Below are positions 48,462 through 59,593 of a stretch of DNA of 64,000 bases, piece after piece. Source of the DNA: Epithemia pelagica. Its lineage: Eukaryota > Bacillariophyta > Bacillariophyceae > Surirellales > Surirellaceae. The notes beneath the pieces were generated by a model that made no database searches, was not told where the DNA came from, and saw only the letters and a program-made list of their open reading frames with translations. Numbering within the stretch: position 1 is the first letter of the stretch; every line of letters starts with the position of its first letter. The position numbers were made by a program, and so were the translations under genes. The stretch is taken from the NCBI GenBank assembly GCA_946965045.2, contig OX337234.1:806001-870000 (forward strand). Direction: 5' to 3'.

Positions 48462-49270
48462 TTATGTTGTTTCCTGTTCTTCTTCTTCTTCTTGTGATTG
48501 TTTGCATTGGGCCAGATGCTCTTGCAACTTCACGAGGCAATTGGCGGCCTGGAGATAGGATTGCAAACACGCACGAGCCTCTTGTTGCGCCCGATGCAAT
48601 TCCTTGGGTGGCAAAGCTCCCGCCAACAATTCCAAAGGATCCATCAAGCCATTGGGAGAAAAAGAGGAAGCCAATGACGACGACGACGACACGGGTGGTT
48701 GAGACTCGGACTTGGCGGGTTCTTCCTCTGTTTCAGTCACAACCAACATTATTCCAGGAGTGGTTGTAGTCTTGTGGTCCGTTGTGCCCTTGTTTCGTCG
48801 TCGTTGTCGCAATCCTGTTTGTTCGGTGGGAGCATGGATTCGTCGGCTTGGTTCGCTTCTTCTACTGCTTCTTCACGATGCAAGTCGGGAATGTCACCAT
48901 CCGTTTTCGTTTGTTTCGTGGTTCGTTCCGCCTTGGTTACTGTGATTGTGGTTGTTTGAGTGGTGGTCGTTGGTCCAGATCAAGGAGACATGAGTCGTGG
49001 TGGTGCCTGGTGCGTCTTGTTGTGTATTATTCTTGTTGTGATCTGTAGTCGCACATGGAGGCGAGTGGACTTTCCCATCGTACATTGGAAGCGGTGCAGT
49101 AGGATTCCATGGCCAATAGTGCAGTAGCTGTAACCGAGAAAGACAGCACAGGTGTCGTTGATCTCCAAAGTTTTTTTCCCAATGAGCGTCTGTAGCCGAC
49201 GGAAGTTTGAGTGTGGTGATGGCTTATCGACTTGTGCACCCCAAAATACCGTCTTGAAATTCCGGTAATG
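48462..49270 (-). pseudogene. Decayed VMA22/CCDC115-like gene copy (unit 10)
   Basis: Same frame losses as unit 1, with the AGACAGCAC marker. Confidence 0.7.
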
Positions 49271-49911
49271 TTGAGCAGAAAGATGTCAAGCCTGCGACAA
49301 CACCCACAGTCAACAAGCGATTTGACAGGCGTCAAAACACATGAGACAACCGCATCTCCAATGTCGTATAAGACATCCGGGCAAAATAATGCGTCTGGTC
49401 ATGATCGCCTGTGTTTTGACCCTCAAAGCCAACCCGAAATGCCCAGGTATCAAAAGCACTCGGTATCTTTAAATCATGGTTGAAAGCCTTTTTTCTCTTG
49501 AACTTCCTGTGGCCTTGTCGCTCGGGTAGGTGCCAGCTACAGTTAGGACGACAACAGCATGCGGAGAGCTGCAAATGTCCAATACGGTTAGCGTGGAGGC
49601 CTCAGAACCATTCTGTGCACACAAAATAGATGGCCTCCCGTTTCAAAATAGTGAAAACCGTCACCTAGAACGATTCTAATATCACAATTCGAAAATCAGC
49701 AACACAACCGATTGGAATACCGCCTTCGTAGACTTGGCCAAACGCGTAGGGGAGCAAACAAGAGGAGCAAAGCTGCCAAACATTTTGTGGACCCTGATCG
49801 TTGCCCTCATCGCTGGATAGATGCTTTGAGCAGATCGTGCATCTTTATTTCGGCACTCTGCTGCTTCTGTCGTTGTCGCTTGCATATTCCATGACTGAAT
49901 GGGCTTGATGC

Positions 49912-51050
49912 ATGCTCTCACTCTTTCAGGTGCAACGACCAAAAGGTCTTTGCTGTTCAACGTCAGTCCGTCGTCTCGGCTTTAGTAATCCAACTGTAAC
50001 TGTGGGCAATGAGATATTCTTGATTGGAGCAAGGACAATGATCAACAGCAAACGTCGGTCACGCAGTGATCATAACGATAGCCCAGGTGCGTTGAAGAAA
50101 GATAGTCGGTTTGGAAAGTATTACAAAATGAAGTCTGTTGGTCTATACCTGAAGGAGCCCTTCGCAATGTCATGACTCGAGACAGTGTAGACCTTGATTG
50201 GGAGAAGAACTATGAAGACCACATATCGAAGCCCGCATGTGATTCCATGGATGGTCCTGCCTAAAAGATAACGAACGATTCTCAAAGTTAATCTGTAGGT
50301 TTACCGGACGGTGCCGCAATTAACGCAATGACAAGGGAAGATGTTGACCCGAGGGCTCTGGAATTAGACTGGGACAAGAAATATGAAGCAAAACACTGGA
50401 AGAGGAAATCTGTTGGCTTACCCGACGGATGTTGTGATATGAGAGAGCTTGGATTTAGAACGTCAATTCTAGGCGACAGCGTTGGAGAAAAAGACCAGTG
50501 TGCTACAATATTTGGTCAAGTTGGGATGAAAAACGATGAAGAGCTCCTCAAGTTCAGGAAAGATCTAGAGCATGCGAAAAAAACCCAAGTCTGTACTCAT
50601 GGCAGCGATTTCATCGAAGGCTGAGACACAATAAGATGCTTCAAACAACGGAAAGCCGGATTGATGGCTGCAAAAGCATCTAAAGGGCAACCCAAAGATG
50701 TCAAGCCCTCCGATGGGGAAAATCCGGATTGATGGCAGCGATTGCTGCAAAAAGGTCCCAAAACGACAATGACTCTAACGACTAAGGAGGGAGATCTGGA
50801 TTGATGGTGGCCATTGCCGTCTTGGTGCCGAAGAATGACACCGCAGATGCTAACAATGATGGAGCAGGATTGGTTGGCTGCAAATGCCGCCAGAGCGCCA
50901 TATCATGAGAGCACCAAGAATGACAAAGCGGGATTGATGGCCGCGATTTCCAACAAGGCACCGAAAAATACCAGTAACTCGAATAACAGAGGAGGAAGAG
51001 CTGCCTTAGTGGCCACCAAGGGGCCGAAGAATGAAATGTTCCAGTCTTAG
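49912..51050 (+). pseudogene. Decayed repeat-rich gene, + strand (unit 11)
   Basis: Same stops as unit 1; SNNRGG variant. Confidence 0.45.
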
Positions 51051-51662
51051 TTAACCAACTACTTGGAGAAACTCGTGTTGTAACTCCATCGTTTTGTTCA
51101 AAGATAGAGCCACTTGCTATTCACACTATTGTTAGAACTTGACGCAGTAGGCAGTTCCAGTCAAACTGTGATAGTGGACAGCTACTACCGGCAACAAGAA
51201 TAGCAACAAGTCGGTCACCATTCGGTCCAACTATAGTGACCTGGGTATGCGTGATTTGCCGATGCTCATGGCGGACACTCAATCGGCACGTCGTCCACTA
51301 CGGGGTTGGGCGTCACATTCACCAAGGAAGCAGGGTCAGGAGAAGCCTGGATTGAAGCCGGACCCCCGAATCGAGGTGCCAGTTCTTCGAGATCGACCCT
51401 TCCTTGGCCAAGCTAGGATTCAATCAAGCTACCTAGGTAGTATCCATGCCCAGATAGGGGGGATTGAGGTCTTTTGATTCCTTCATTACAATCGATTTCA
51501 GTGTTTTGAGTACATAGGCCAATTTTATTACCGAAATAGTGGGAACTTGATCTAACGACCCGGATACGTCGAACCAATTTATCATTTTGCGTTCCAACGG
51601 CCACTACATGTAGAGAACTGCAATCTGCATTCTTGCCCTCAGTAGAGAAGCTGCTGCTACTA

Positions 51663-53064
51663 CTAGGAACGAATCGATCCACCTCGTCTTGCATAAATGG
51701 TAAAGTAACACTCTGGAATACCATTCTGTTGCTGCTTTGATGATCTCTTGTGGTTATCCACTCGCTTTGGAGCTTCTTCGTCGTAGAAGACAACCCGCCT
51801 GGGACTCCCGCTGGTCAACGACCCCAAGAAAGGCTCTTCTTCAAATCGGACGAGCTCGCATGGACTAAAACAAACAGTTTCCTCAATGCCATAGAGATGT
51901 CGAATTCCCATTGATTTCAAAGTAGTGAGACTTACAACAAAGAATGGCTTGTGTTCCCAAGAGTTTTGGATGAGAAACTCTAAATCTCCATTCACGAGAC
52001 GAGCGCCCACGACAAGAACGGCATGGTTGGGGTTGAGAAACTGCGGACTGTTCCTCATGCCACGGCGCGCGAAATAGCAAATCGTCACTGTCGATAAGCT
52101 CTTGTGTGACCTTCAATCCCTGAATCATGTATGCACCGTTTGTCTGCAGTGTCTCTGAGAAAATGTCAAAGAGCGTACGAGCTCTGAGACAGGAAATTGG
52201 AATTTTGTGGTTGACTTCTATCTCGGGATTCTGTTCCTGCAGGAGTCTTTTGGCATGAGGCTCTAAATGGCCACCGTCGCCGCGAAAGATATTGGAAAAG
52301 ATCTCTTTGGGGGAGAATCTGTTCCGCATGTACCGACACACATTGATGTGTTTGTACTTTGGCTCTTTCTCCACAACATCATCCGAGGAGCTAGTTCTTT
52401 TCTTTACTCGTTGAAGTTCGCCCAAGTAGTAAATGGCGTTCGCCACCACGACAGCGTAGCAGATCGTTGAGTCTTGTCGCTGGTATCGGAGAAAGGGTTT
52501 GACACCTTCATCAAAAAGGGTTACCTTGGTTTCGGATTTTTCGGTACCCCATTCTGGATGGCGTTGAAGAAAGTCTGCAAATTTCGAATGACCAGAATCA
52601 CCAGAGTCTTCTTCGTCGCCTTTCTTCCGGACAAAGGCATCAAGTCTCTTTCCAAATGCAGACTCGGGATCCATTACAGCGTCGATGAGATTTTGGAATA
52701 TACAGTTTGGGTCTTTTTGAACTAGTTCAGGCTGCTTCTTGAGCAGGAGGAACGCTGCCTTGACCTTTTGGATTCCGGTGAGTGTGCTCCATTCATGGCG
52801 ACTAGCAAGAGAATTCCATTCGACAGCTATAGCGTGAATAGGACGGTCCGATAACTTTGCTTGGGGAGGTGTACATTTGTTCTGCTGAAAGAGGTCGTGG
52901 ACCGTCTTTAGTCGAGTCTTTGGAGACTGAATACTTCCCGTCGTCTCTTCTTCCTCGTCAGCCTCGGTGGACGCCGTTACACTTTGAAGATCGGGAATAT
53001 CCTCAAACTTGCTCCAGTCCATACTCTCAACAGTCTCGTGATTGTTGATGGCTTCTTGACTCAT
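51663..53064 (-). pseudogene. Frameshifted papain-like cysteine peptidase, unit 11, type A
   Basis: A 2-bp deletion (CTGTGCGG to CTGCGG, near 52041-52046) shifts the frame after residue 341. A product from the normal ATG would have 393 residues, ending at 51883. It would keep C202 but lose H348, N368 and the C-terminal tail. The downstream part remains open as a 141-codon stretch (51663-52088). Private changes: Glu to Gln at residue 315, and Gly to Cys at residue 453 of the original frame. Inactivation is inferred from loss of the His/Asn part of the active site. Confidence 0.8.
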
Positions 53065-53399
53065 TGTGTAATACTTTCGGTCCTGATCAATATATGAAAA
53101 GCAAGAACTCAGACCGTGGACAAAGTTCTACCTTAGTTGTCTTCTTGTGATTTTGGGACTGTGAGAGGCGTTTCGCAGTTTCGTTTTCGATCGTGGAGGA
53201 ACACATTGCGCTGCGGGATTAGACTCTCGGAATCGAACGACGTGCAGGCGCGTTTACGCTCCCCCTTTTGTTGTTGTGAGCCACACAAAACGGCGATCGA
53301 TTTCCTAGTAAAGGTAGATCCATGGAACGCTAGGCGGACCTGACTGGAATTTTCAAAGCAATAAAAGGTATACTGTAGCGGTCCATTCCTTTGCTGTTT

Positions 53400-54208
53400 T
53401 TATGTTGTTTCCTGTTCTTCTTCTTCTTCTTGTGATTGTTTGCATTGGGCCAGATGCTCTTGCAACTTCACGAGGCAATTGGCGGCCTGGAGATAGGATT
53501 GCAAACACGCACGAGCCTCTTGTTGCGCCCGATGCAATTCCTTGGGTGGCAAAGCTCCCGCCAACAATTCCAAAGGATCCATCAAGCCATTGGGAGAAAA
53601 AGAGGAAGCCAATGACGACGACGACGACACGGGTGGTTGAGACTCGGACTTGGCGGGTTCTTTCTCTGTTTCAGTCACAACCAACATTATTCCAGGAGTG
53701 GTTGTAGTCTTGTGGTCCGTTGTGCCCTTGTTTCGTCGTCGTTGTCGCAATCCTGTTTGTTCGGTGGGAGCATGGATTCGTCGGCTTGGTTCGCTTCTTC
53801 TACTGCTTCTTCACGATGCAAGTCGGGAATGTCACCATCCGTTTTCGTTTGTTTCGTGGTTCGTTCCGCCTTGGTTACTGTGATTGTGGTTGTTTGAGTG
53901 GTGGTCGTTGGTCCAGATCAAGGAGACATGAGTCGTGGTGGTGCCTGGTGCGTCTTGTTGTGTATTATTCTTGTTGTGATCTGTAGTCGCACATGGAGGC
54001 GAGTGGACTTTCCCATCGTACATTGGAAGCGGTGCAGTAGGATTCCATGGCCAATAGTGCAGTAGCTGTAACCGAGAAAGACGGCACAGGTGTCGTTGAT
54101 CTCCAAAGTTTTTTTCCCAATGAGCGTCTGTAGCCGACGGAAGTTTGAGTGTGGTGATGGCTTATCGACTTGTGCACCCCAAAATACCGTCTTGAAATTC
54201 CGGTAATG
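53400..54208 (-). pseudogene. Decayed VMA22/CCDC115-like gene copy (unit 11)
   Basis: Same frame losses as unit 1, plus a private Glu-to-Lys change in the TETEEEP stretch (near 53662), unique to this unit. Confidence 0.7.
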
Positions 54209-54849
54209 TTGAGCAGAAAGATGTCAAGCCTGCGACAACACCCACAGTCAACAAGCGATTTGACAGGCGTCAAAACACATGAGACAACCGCATCTCCAAT
54301 GTCGTATAAGACATCCGGGCAAAATAATGCGTCTGGTCATGATCGCCTGTGTTTTGACCCTCAAAGCCAACCCGAAATGCCCAGGTATCAAAAGCACTCG
54401 GTATCTTTAAATCATGGTTGAAAGCCTTTTTTCTCTTGAACTTCCTGTGGCCTTGTCGCTCGGGTAGGTGCCAGCTACAGTTAGGACGACAACAGCATGC
54501 GGAGAGCTGCAAATGTCCAATACGGTTAGCGTGGAGGCCTCAGAACCATTCTGTGCACACAAAATAGATGGCCTCCCGTTTCAAAATAGTGAAAGCCGTC
54601 ACCTAGAACGATTCTAATATCACAATTCGAAAATCAGCAACACAACCGATTGGAATACCGCCTTCGTAGACTTGGCCAAACGCGTAGGGGAGCAAACAAG
54701 AGGAGCAAAGCTGCCAAACATTTTGTGGACCCTGATCGTTGCCCTCATCGCTGGATAGATGCTTTGAGCAGATCGTGCATCTTTATTTCGGCACTCTGCT
54801 GCTTCTGTCGTTGTCGCTTGCATATTCCATGACTGAATGGGCTTGATGC

Positions 54850-55988
54850 ATGCTCTCACTCTTTCAGGTGCAACGACCAAAAGGTCTTTGCTGTTCAACG
54901 TCAGTCCGTCGTCTCGGCTTTAGTAATCCAACTGTAACTGTGGGCAATGAGATATTCTTGATTGGAGCAAGGACAATGATCAACAGCAAACGTCGGTCAC
55001 GCAGTGATCATAACGATAGCCCAGGTGCGTTGAAGAAAGATAGTCGGTTTGGAAAGTATTACAAAATGAAGTCTGTTGGTCTATACCTGAAGGAGCCCTT
55101 CGCAATGTCATGACTCGAGACAGTGTAGACCTTGATTGGGAGAAGAACTATGAAGACCACATATCGAAGCCCGCATGTGATTCCATGGATGGTCCTGCCT
55201 AAAAGATAACGAACGATTCTCAAAGTTAATCTGTAGGTTTACCGGACGGTGCCGCAATTAACGCAATGACAAGGGAAGATGTTGACCCGAGGGCTCTGGA
55301 ATTAGACTGGGACAAGAAATATGAAGCAAAACACTGGAAGAGGAAATCTGTTGGCTTACCCGACGGATGTTGTGATATGAGAGAGCTTGGATTTAGAACG
55401 TCAATTCTAGGCGACAGCGTTGGAGAAAAAGACCAGTGTGCTACAATATTTGGTCAAGTTGGGATGAAAAACGATGAAGAGCTCCTCAAGTTCAGGAAAG
55501 ATCTAGAGCATGCGAAAAAAACCCAAGTCTGTACTCATGGCAGCGATTTCATCGAAGGCTGAGACACAATAAGATGCTTCAAACAACGGAAAGCCGGATT
55601 GATGGCTGCAAAAGCATCTAAAGGGCAACCCAAAGATGTCAAGCCCTCCGATGGGGAAAATCCGGATTGATGGCAGCGATTGCTGCAAAAAGGTCCCAAA
55701 ACGACAATGACTCTAACGACTAAGGAGGGAGATCTGGATTGATGGTGGCCATTGCCGTCTTGGTGCCGAAGAATGACACCGCAGATGCTAACAATGATGG
55801 AGCAGGATTGGTTGGCTGCAAATGCCGCCAGAGCGCCATATCATGAGAGCACCAAGAATGACAAAGCGGGATTGATGGCCGCGATTTCCAACAAGGCACC
55901 GAAAAATACCAGTAACTCGAATGACAGAGGAGGAAGAGCTGCCTTAGTGGCCACCAAGGGGCCGAAGAATGAAATGTTCCAGTCTTAG
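54850..55988 (+). pseudogene. Decayed repeat-rich gene, + strand (unit 12)
   Basis: Same stops as unit 1; SNDRGG variant, GAACGATT. Confidence 0.45.
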
Positions 55989-56600
55989 TTAACCAACTAC
56001 TTGGAGAAACTCGTGTTGTAACTCCATCGTTTTGTTCAAAGATAGAGCCACTTGCTATTCACACTATTGTTAGAACTTGACGCAGTAGGCAGTTCCAGTC
56101 AAACTGTGATAGTGGACAGCTACTACCGGCAACAAGAATAGCAACAAGTCGGTCACCATTCGGTCCAACTATAGTGACCTGGGTATGCGTGATTTGCCGA
56201 TGCTCATGGCGGACACTCAATCGGCACGTCGTCCACTACGGGGTTGGGCGTCACATTCACCAAGGAAGCAGGGTCAGGAGAAGCCTGGATTGAAGCCGGA
56301 CCCCCGAATCGAGGTGCCAGTTCTTCGAGATCGACCCTTCCTTGGCCAAGCTAGGATTCAATCAAGCTACCTAGGTAGTATCCATGCCCAGATAGGGGGG
56401 ATTGAGGTCTTTTGATTCCTTCATTACAATCGATTTCAGTGTTTTGAGTACATAGGCCAATTTTATTACCGAAATAGTGGGAACTTGATCTAACGACCCG
56501 GATACGTCGAACCAATTTATCATTTTGCGTTCCAACGGCCACTACATGTAGAGAACTGCAATCTGCATTCTTGCCCTCAGTAGAGAAGCTGCTGCTACTA

Positions 56601-58002
56601 CTAGGAACGAATCGATCCACCTCGTCTTGCATAAATGGTAAAGTAACCCTCTGGAATACCATTCTGTTGCTGCTTTGATGATCTCTTGTGGTTATCCACT
56701 CGCTTTGGAGCTTCTTCGTCGTAGAAGACAACCCGCCTGGGACTCCCGCTGGTCAACGACCCCAAGAAAGGCTCTTCTTCAAATCGGACGAGCTCGCATG
56801 GACTAAAACAAACAGTTTCCTCAATGCCATAGAGATGTCGAATTCCCATTGATTTCAAAGTAGTGAGACTTACAACAAAGAATGGCTTGTGTTCCCAAGA
56901 GTTTTGGATGAGAAACTCTAAATCTCCATTCACGAGACGAGCGCCCACGACAAGAACGGCATGGTTGGGGTTGAGAAACTGCGGACTGTTCCTCATGCCA
57001 CGGCGCGCGAAATAGCAAATCGTCACTGTCGATAAGCTCTTGTGTGACCTTCAATCCCTCAATCATGTATGCACCGTTTGTCTGCAGTGTCTCTGAGAAA
57101 ATGTCAAAGAGCGTACGAGCTCTGAGACAGGAAATTGGAATTTTGTGGTTGACTTCTATCTCGGGATTCTGTTCCTGCAGGAGTCTTTTGGCATGAGGCT
57201 CTAAATGGCCACCGTCGCCGCGAAAGATATTGGAAAAGATCTCTTTGGGGGAGAATCTGTTCCGCATGTACCGACACACATTGATGTGTTTGTACTTTGG
57301 CTCTTTCTCCACAACATCATCCGAGGAGCTAGTTCTTTTCTTTACTCGTTGAAGTTCGCCCAAGTAGTAAATGGCGTTCGCCACCACGACAGCGTAGCAG
57401 ATCGTTGAGTCTTGTCGCTGGTATCGGAGAAAGGGTTTGACACCTTCATCAAAAAGGGTTACCTTGGTTTCGGATTTTTCGGTACCCCATTCTGGATGGC
57501 GTTGAAGAAAGTCTGCAAATTTCGAATGACCAGAATCACCAGAGTCTTCTTCGTCGCCTTTCTTCCGGACAAAGGCATCAAGTCTCTTTCCAAATGCAGA
57601 CTCGGGATCCATTACAGCGTCGATGAGATTTTGGAATATACAGTTTGGGTCTTTTTGAACTAGTTCAGGCTGCTTCTTGAGCAGGAGGAACGCTGCCTTG
57701 ACCTTTTGGATTCCGGTGAGTGTGCTCCATTCATGGCGACTAGCAAGAGAATTCCATTCGACAGCTATTGCGTGAATAGGACGGTCCGATAACTTTGCTT
57801 GGGGAGGTGTACATTTGTTCTGCTGAAAGAGGTCGTGGACCGTCTTTAGTCGAGTCTTTGGAGACTGAATACTTCCCGTCGTCTCTTCTTCCTCGTCAGC
57901 CTCGGTGGACGCCGTTACACTTTGAAGATCGGGAATATCCTCAAACTTGCTCCAGTCCATACTCTCAACAGTCTCGTGATTGTTGATGGCTTCTTGACTC
58001 AT
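56601..58002 (-). pseudogene. Frameshifted papain-like cysteine peptidase, unit 12, type A
   Basis: Same 2-bp deletion as unit 11 (near 56979-56984), giving a 393-residue product ending at 56821 and a separate open 141-codon remnant (56601-57026). It lacks unit 11's private substitutions, so the deletion is older than the split of these two units. Confidence 0.8.
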
Positions 58003-58337
58003 TGTGTAATACTTTCGGTCCTGATCAATATATGAAAAGCAAGAACTCAGACCGTGGACAAAGTTCTACCTTGGTTGTCTTCTTGTGATTTTGGGACTGT
58101 GAGAGGCGTTTCGCAGTTTCGTTTTCGATCGTGGAGGAACACATTGCGCTGCGGGATTAGACTCTCGGAATCGAACGACGTGCAGGCGCGTTTACGCTCC
58201 CCCTTTTGTTGTTGTGAGCCACACAAAACGGCGATCGATTTCCTAGTAAAGGTAGATCCATGGAACGCTAGGCGGACCTGACTGGAATTTTCAAAGCAAT
58301 AAAAGGTATACTGTAGCGGTCCATTCCTTTGCTGTTT

Positions 58338-59255
58338 TTATGTTGTTTCCTGTTCTTCTTCTTCTTCTTCTTGTGATTGTTTGCATTGGGCCAGATGCTC
58401 TTGCAACTTCACGAGGCAATTGGCGGCCTGGAGATAGGATTGCAAACACGCACGAGCCTCTTGTTGCGCCCGATGCAATTCCTTGGGTGGCAAAGCTCCG
58501 GCCAACAATTCCAAAGGATCCATCAAGCCCGTGGGAGAACAAGAGGATGCCAATGGTGGTTGAGACTTGGACTTGGCTGGTTCTTGCTCTTGTTCAGTCA
58601 CGACCAGCATGGTTCCCGTAGTGGTTGAAGTCTGGTGGTCCGTAGCATCCTTGTTTCGTCGTCGTCGTTGTCGCAATCCTGTTTGTTCGGTAGGGAGCAT
58701 GGATTCGTCGGCTTGGTTCGCTTCGTTTGCTGTTTCTTCAGGATGCAAGTCGGGAATTTCATCATCCCGTTTCGTTGGTTCCGCTGTCGGTTCCGTCTTG
58801 TTGTGACTGTGGTTGTTTGAGTGGTGGTCGTTGGTCCAGACCAAGGAGAGATGAGTCGTCGTGGTGCCGTGTGTTGCTGCCTCTGCGGCGGCGGCGGCGT
58901 CGCGAGTCGTACTCGTTGGGGAGGGTGCTTCTTCTTCTTCTTCTTCTTCTTCTTCTTCTTGAACGTGTACTCGCACATGGGGTTCGAGTGGACTTTCCCA
59001 TCGGACATTGGAAGCGGTACAATAGGATTCCATGGCCACGGGCAATTCCATACTGGCATGTCGATGACGAGCCTTGGTGATATTCCAAAGACAGGCTTTC
59101 CAGTGGAAATGGGCGTGATTCACCAACTCTTGTTGATAGTCGTGCACCAATTGCAACACTTGAATCGAGCTGGAAGGGAGAGGAGGCACGGTCCTCATGG
59201 GTGCCGCCGCAGCGGCTCCCGTTGTAACAGCAATACTTGGGTCGTCCACCACCAT
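58338..59255 (-). CDS. VMA22/CCDC115-like V-ATPase assembly factor
   Basis: 305 residues from the ATG at 59253-59255 (context ACACCATGG). The frame stays open upstream to 59603, but without a good start and with sequence unlike the family. Seen: an N-terminal helix (IQVLQLVHDYQQEL) and LWNITKARHRH; then AMESY...WESPLEP; then low-complexity inserts (10 Glu, Ala-rich, His/Asn-rich); then GLRQRRRRNK; then DPLELLAGALPP with ELHRAQQEARACL and a Glu-rich tail. Family knowledge: VMA22/CCDC115 helps assemble the V0 sector of the V-ATPase at the ER and has an N-terminal helical hairpin and a C-terminal DPL...PxxLRxAQ helix joined by a variable linker. The order and motifs here fit; human CCDC115 is about 180 residues, so the inserts explain the extra length. 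Likely the single-copy parent of the decayed copies in the array. Confidence 0.68.
   Translation of the reverse strand: MVVDDPSIAVTTGAAAAAPMRTVPPLPSSSIQVLQLVHDYQQELVNHAHFHWKACLWNITKARHRHASMELPVAMESYCTASNVRWESPLEPHVRVHVQEEEEEEEEEEAPSPTSTTRDAAAAAEAATHGTTTTHLSLVWTNDHHSNNHSHNKTEPTAEPTKRDDEIPDLHPEETANEANQADESMLPTEQTGLRQRRRRNKDATDHQTSTTTGTMLVVTEQEQEPAKSKSQPPLASSCSPTGLMDPLELLAGALPPKELHRAQQEARACLQSYLQAANCLVKLQEHLAQCKQSQEEEEEEQETT
58928..58960 (+). repeat. CTT microsatellite, 11 repeats, encoding poly-Glu on the - strand
   Basis: Eleven uninterrupted CTT triplets encode the 10-Glu run of the VMA22-like protein. The decayed copies in the array lack this tract. Confidence 0.95.
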
Positions 59256-59593
59256 GGTGTCACAGAGGTGTGGAGTGGCCTTTGTGTCTACTGTCTGTGT
59301 GCTGGTTTGGATGGAGGTGTGTGACGCAACAGAGAACGACAACAATAACTGAAATAGACTCGTGCGTGAGAGTCCTAGAAAGGAGCAATGGGAAATACTG
59401 CAAACAAAACACCCACAAGGTATTGGAGTTGCAGCAATGACAGGCTGAACGAATGAATGATGAATATGGCGGCGATGTTCGTCCAGGAAAGTGGTACCCC
59501 CAAGCATGGGGTGAGTCCAATCACGCGTGATTGAATGCACTTCGTGCATTCGTCTACTCGAAAGATATCCACAGCGGACGCTATTACTCACGG
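59256..59593. other. Spacer upstream of the VMA22-like gene
   Basis: 338 bp between the VMA22-like ATG and the candidate LTR. It should contain the promoter of the VMA22-like gene. It holds two adjoining palindromes at 59518-59551 but no recognised gene. Confidence 0.5.
59518..59551. repeat. Two adjoining palindromes
   Basis: CAATCACGCGTGATTG (59518-59533) is a perfect 16-bp palindrome. It adjoins GAATGCAC-TTC-GTGCATTC (59533-59551), a hairpin with 8-bp arms and a 3-nt loop; the two share base 59533. They lie about 260-300 bp upstream of the VMA22-like ATG and about 45 bp from the candidate LTR end. Confidence 0.9.

Larger units (their letters stand above)
44921..49860. repeat. Tandem array unit 10 (4,940 bp, patch type B)
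   Basis: Last B-type unit and last unit with an intact peptidase before the frameshifted right-edge copies. Confidence 0.97.
49861..54798. repeat. Tandem array unit 11 (4,938 bp, patch type A, frameshifted peptidase)
   Basis: Carries the A-type patch and the 2-bp peptidase deletion shared with unit 12. It has the most private coding changes of any unit and shares GAAAGCCG (near 54592) with unit 6. Confidence 0.97.
54799..58499. repeat. Tandem array unit 12 (partial; right edge of the array)
   Basis: Follows the unit closely up to the first mismatch at 58500, inside the VMA22-like coding sequence, then another 29 matching bases. After about 58530 similarity to the unit falls sharply. Differences before the edge include a G at 58073 (CCTTGGTTG), CTATTGCG near 57767 and one extra CTT codon near 58375. 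Confidence 0.92.

Noticed and set aside
1-58499. CRISPR or satellite-type array
   Set aside because: The repeat unit is 4.94 kb and contains a protein gene. There are no short repeats with unique spacers, so it is a segmental tandem amplification.
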